A DNA stretch of 64,000 nucleotides from Alkalilimnicola ehrlichii (GTDB lineage Bacteria > Pseudomonadota > Gammaproteobacteria > Nitrococcales > AK92): assembly GCF_003399765.1 (NCBI RefSeq), contig NZ_NFZV01000003.1, positions 62,001-126,000 of the forward strand, given 5' to 3'. The position numbers were made by a program, and so were the translations under genes. The notes under the pieces were generated by a model, which saw only the letters and a list, made by a program, of their open reading frames with translations, was not told where the DNA came from and searched no databases. Positions 63,882 to 64,000 of this stretch are shown here, piece by piece (position 1 is the stretch's first letter; the number at the start of each line of letters is the position of its first letter).

Positions 63882-64000
63882 ATGACTCCCGATACCGCCG
63901 TTCATATCGTCTCCAACGCCGTTTACGTCATCGCACTGGTGGTAGCGGTGTTGGTTGTGCCGAGCTTGATTGGCGGCCTTCTCATAGCCATTTTTCAGGC
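63882..64000 (+). CDS. fliQ: FliQ flagellar export gate protein (N-terminal part)
   Basis: The first 39 codons run off the end of the window: MTPDTAVHIVSNAVYVIALV, then a helix ending SLIGGLLIAIFQA, the FliQ pattern. It lies 7 bases after the fliP stop, the usual order, and fliR, flhB and flhA are expected next. Confidence 0.9.
   Translation, partial: MTPDTAVHIVSNAVYVIALVVAVLVVPSLIGGLLIAIFQ

Noticed and set aside
1-64000. tRNA, rRNA, CRISPR arrays, transposases and prophage genes
   Set aside because: I looked for tRNA T-loop patterns, spaced direct repeats and transposase motifs and found none that held up; the GGTTTCGAAC near 45850 is inside the hypothetical gene.

Overview
The window is chromosomal DNA of a motile, free-living gammaproteobacterium. 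The evidence is the set of conserved gammaproteobacterial neighbourhoods: envC-ctpA-yibQ, hslVU-DUF971-ubiEJB, lptM-lysA-dapF-DUF484-xerC, and the yqjD/yqjE-type membrane genes. The sequence alone does not let me name a genus.

Layout. 1-8650: cell envelope hydrolase activation (envC, ctpA), a deacetylase-like gene, a DJ-1 gene, the ubiquinone genes ubiEJB and the HslVU protease. 9100-12600: a secreted zinc metalloprotease with a partner protein that looks like its pro-domain, and an orphan TAXI-type solute-binding protein. 12950-17360: xerC, DUF484, dapF, a CoA-binding protein, lysA and the 50-residue lipoprotein gene lptM. 17540-22050: a stress-type membrane-protein operon, a BrkB protein and a GH15 glycosidase. 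22260-34920: mixed metabolic, repair and regulatory genes (esterase, moeA, MFS pump with its XRE regulator, Nudix, msrA, dinB, PAS-GGDEF-EAL, hisC, thioesterase).

34978-41210 is the most unusual part. It is a tight five-gene operon encoding an AfsA-type double hotdog protein, an ICMT-like membrane methyltransferase, an SDR-like protein without the usual catalytic Tyr/Lys, an ATP-dependent dikinase that lacks the PEP/pyruvate barrel (built like rifampicin phosphotransferase), and a UbiA-family prenyltransferase. I read it as a candidate pathway for a lipid-like small molecule or signal.

41211-46630 is a plastic zone. A uspA-plus-hypothetical-gene module occurs twice around a SulP transporter and a SymE-like toxin gene. 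One copy is decayed. A 112-bp element bounded by 18-bp inverted repeats lies in opposite orientation in the two copies although the flanks are collinear.

46631-64000 is a flagellar locus with the order typical of lateral (Laf / Flag-2) systems: lafK-fliEFGHIJ, flgMN, fliD-S-T-K-L-fliA-motA-motB on the minus strand, and fliM-N-P-Q diverging on the plus strand. No flagellin gene is present at the usual place before fliD, and no rod/hook genes lie in the window.

Eleven genes are interrupted by one missing base in a short homopolymer: DJ-1, metalloprotease start, dapF, Nudix, msrA, PAS-GGDEF-EAL, thioesterase, dikinase, AfsA-like, uspA and fliA. In each case restoring one base gives a full-length family member. 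All are deletions, so unpolished sequencing or assembly errors are the likeliest cause. I annotate these as single genes across the break.
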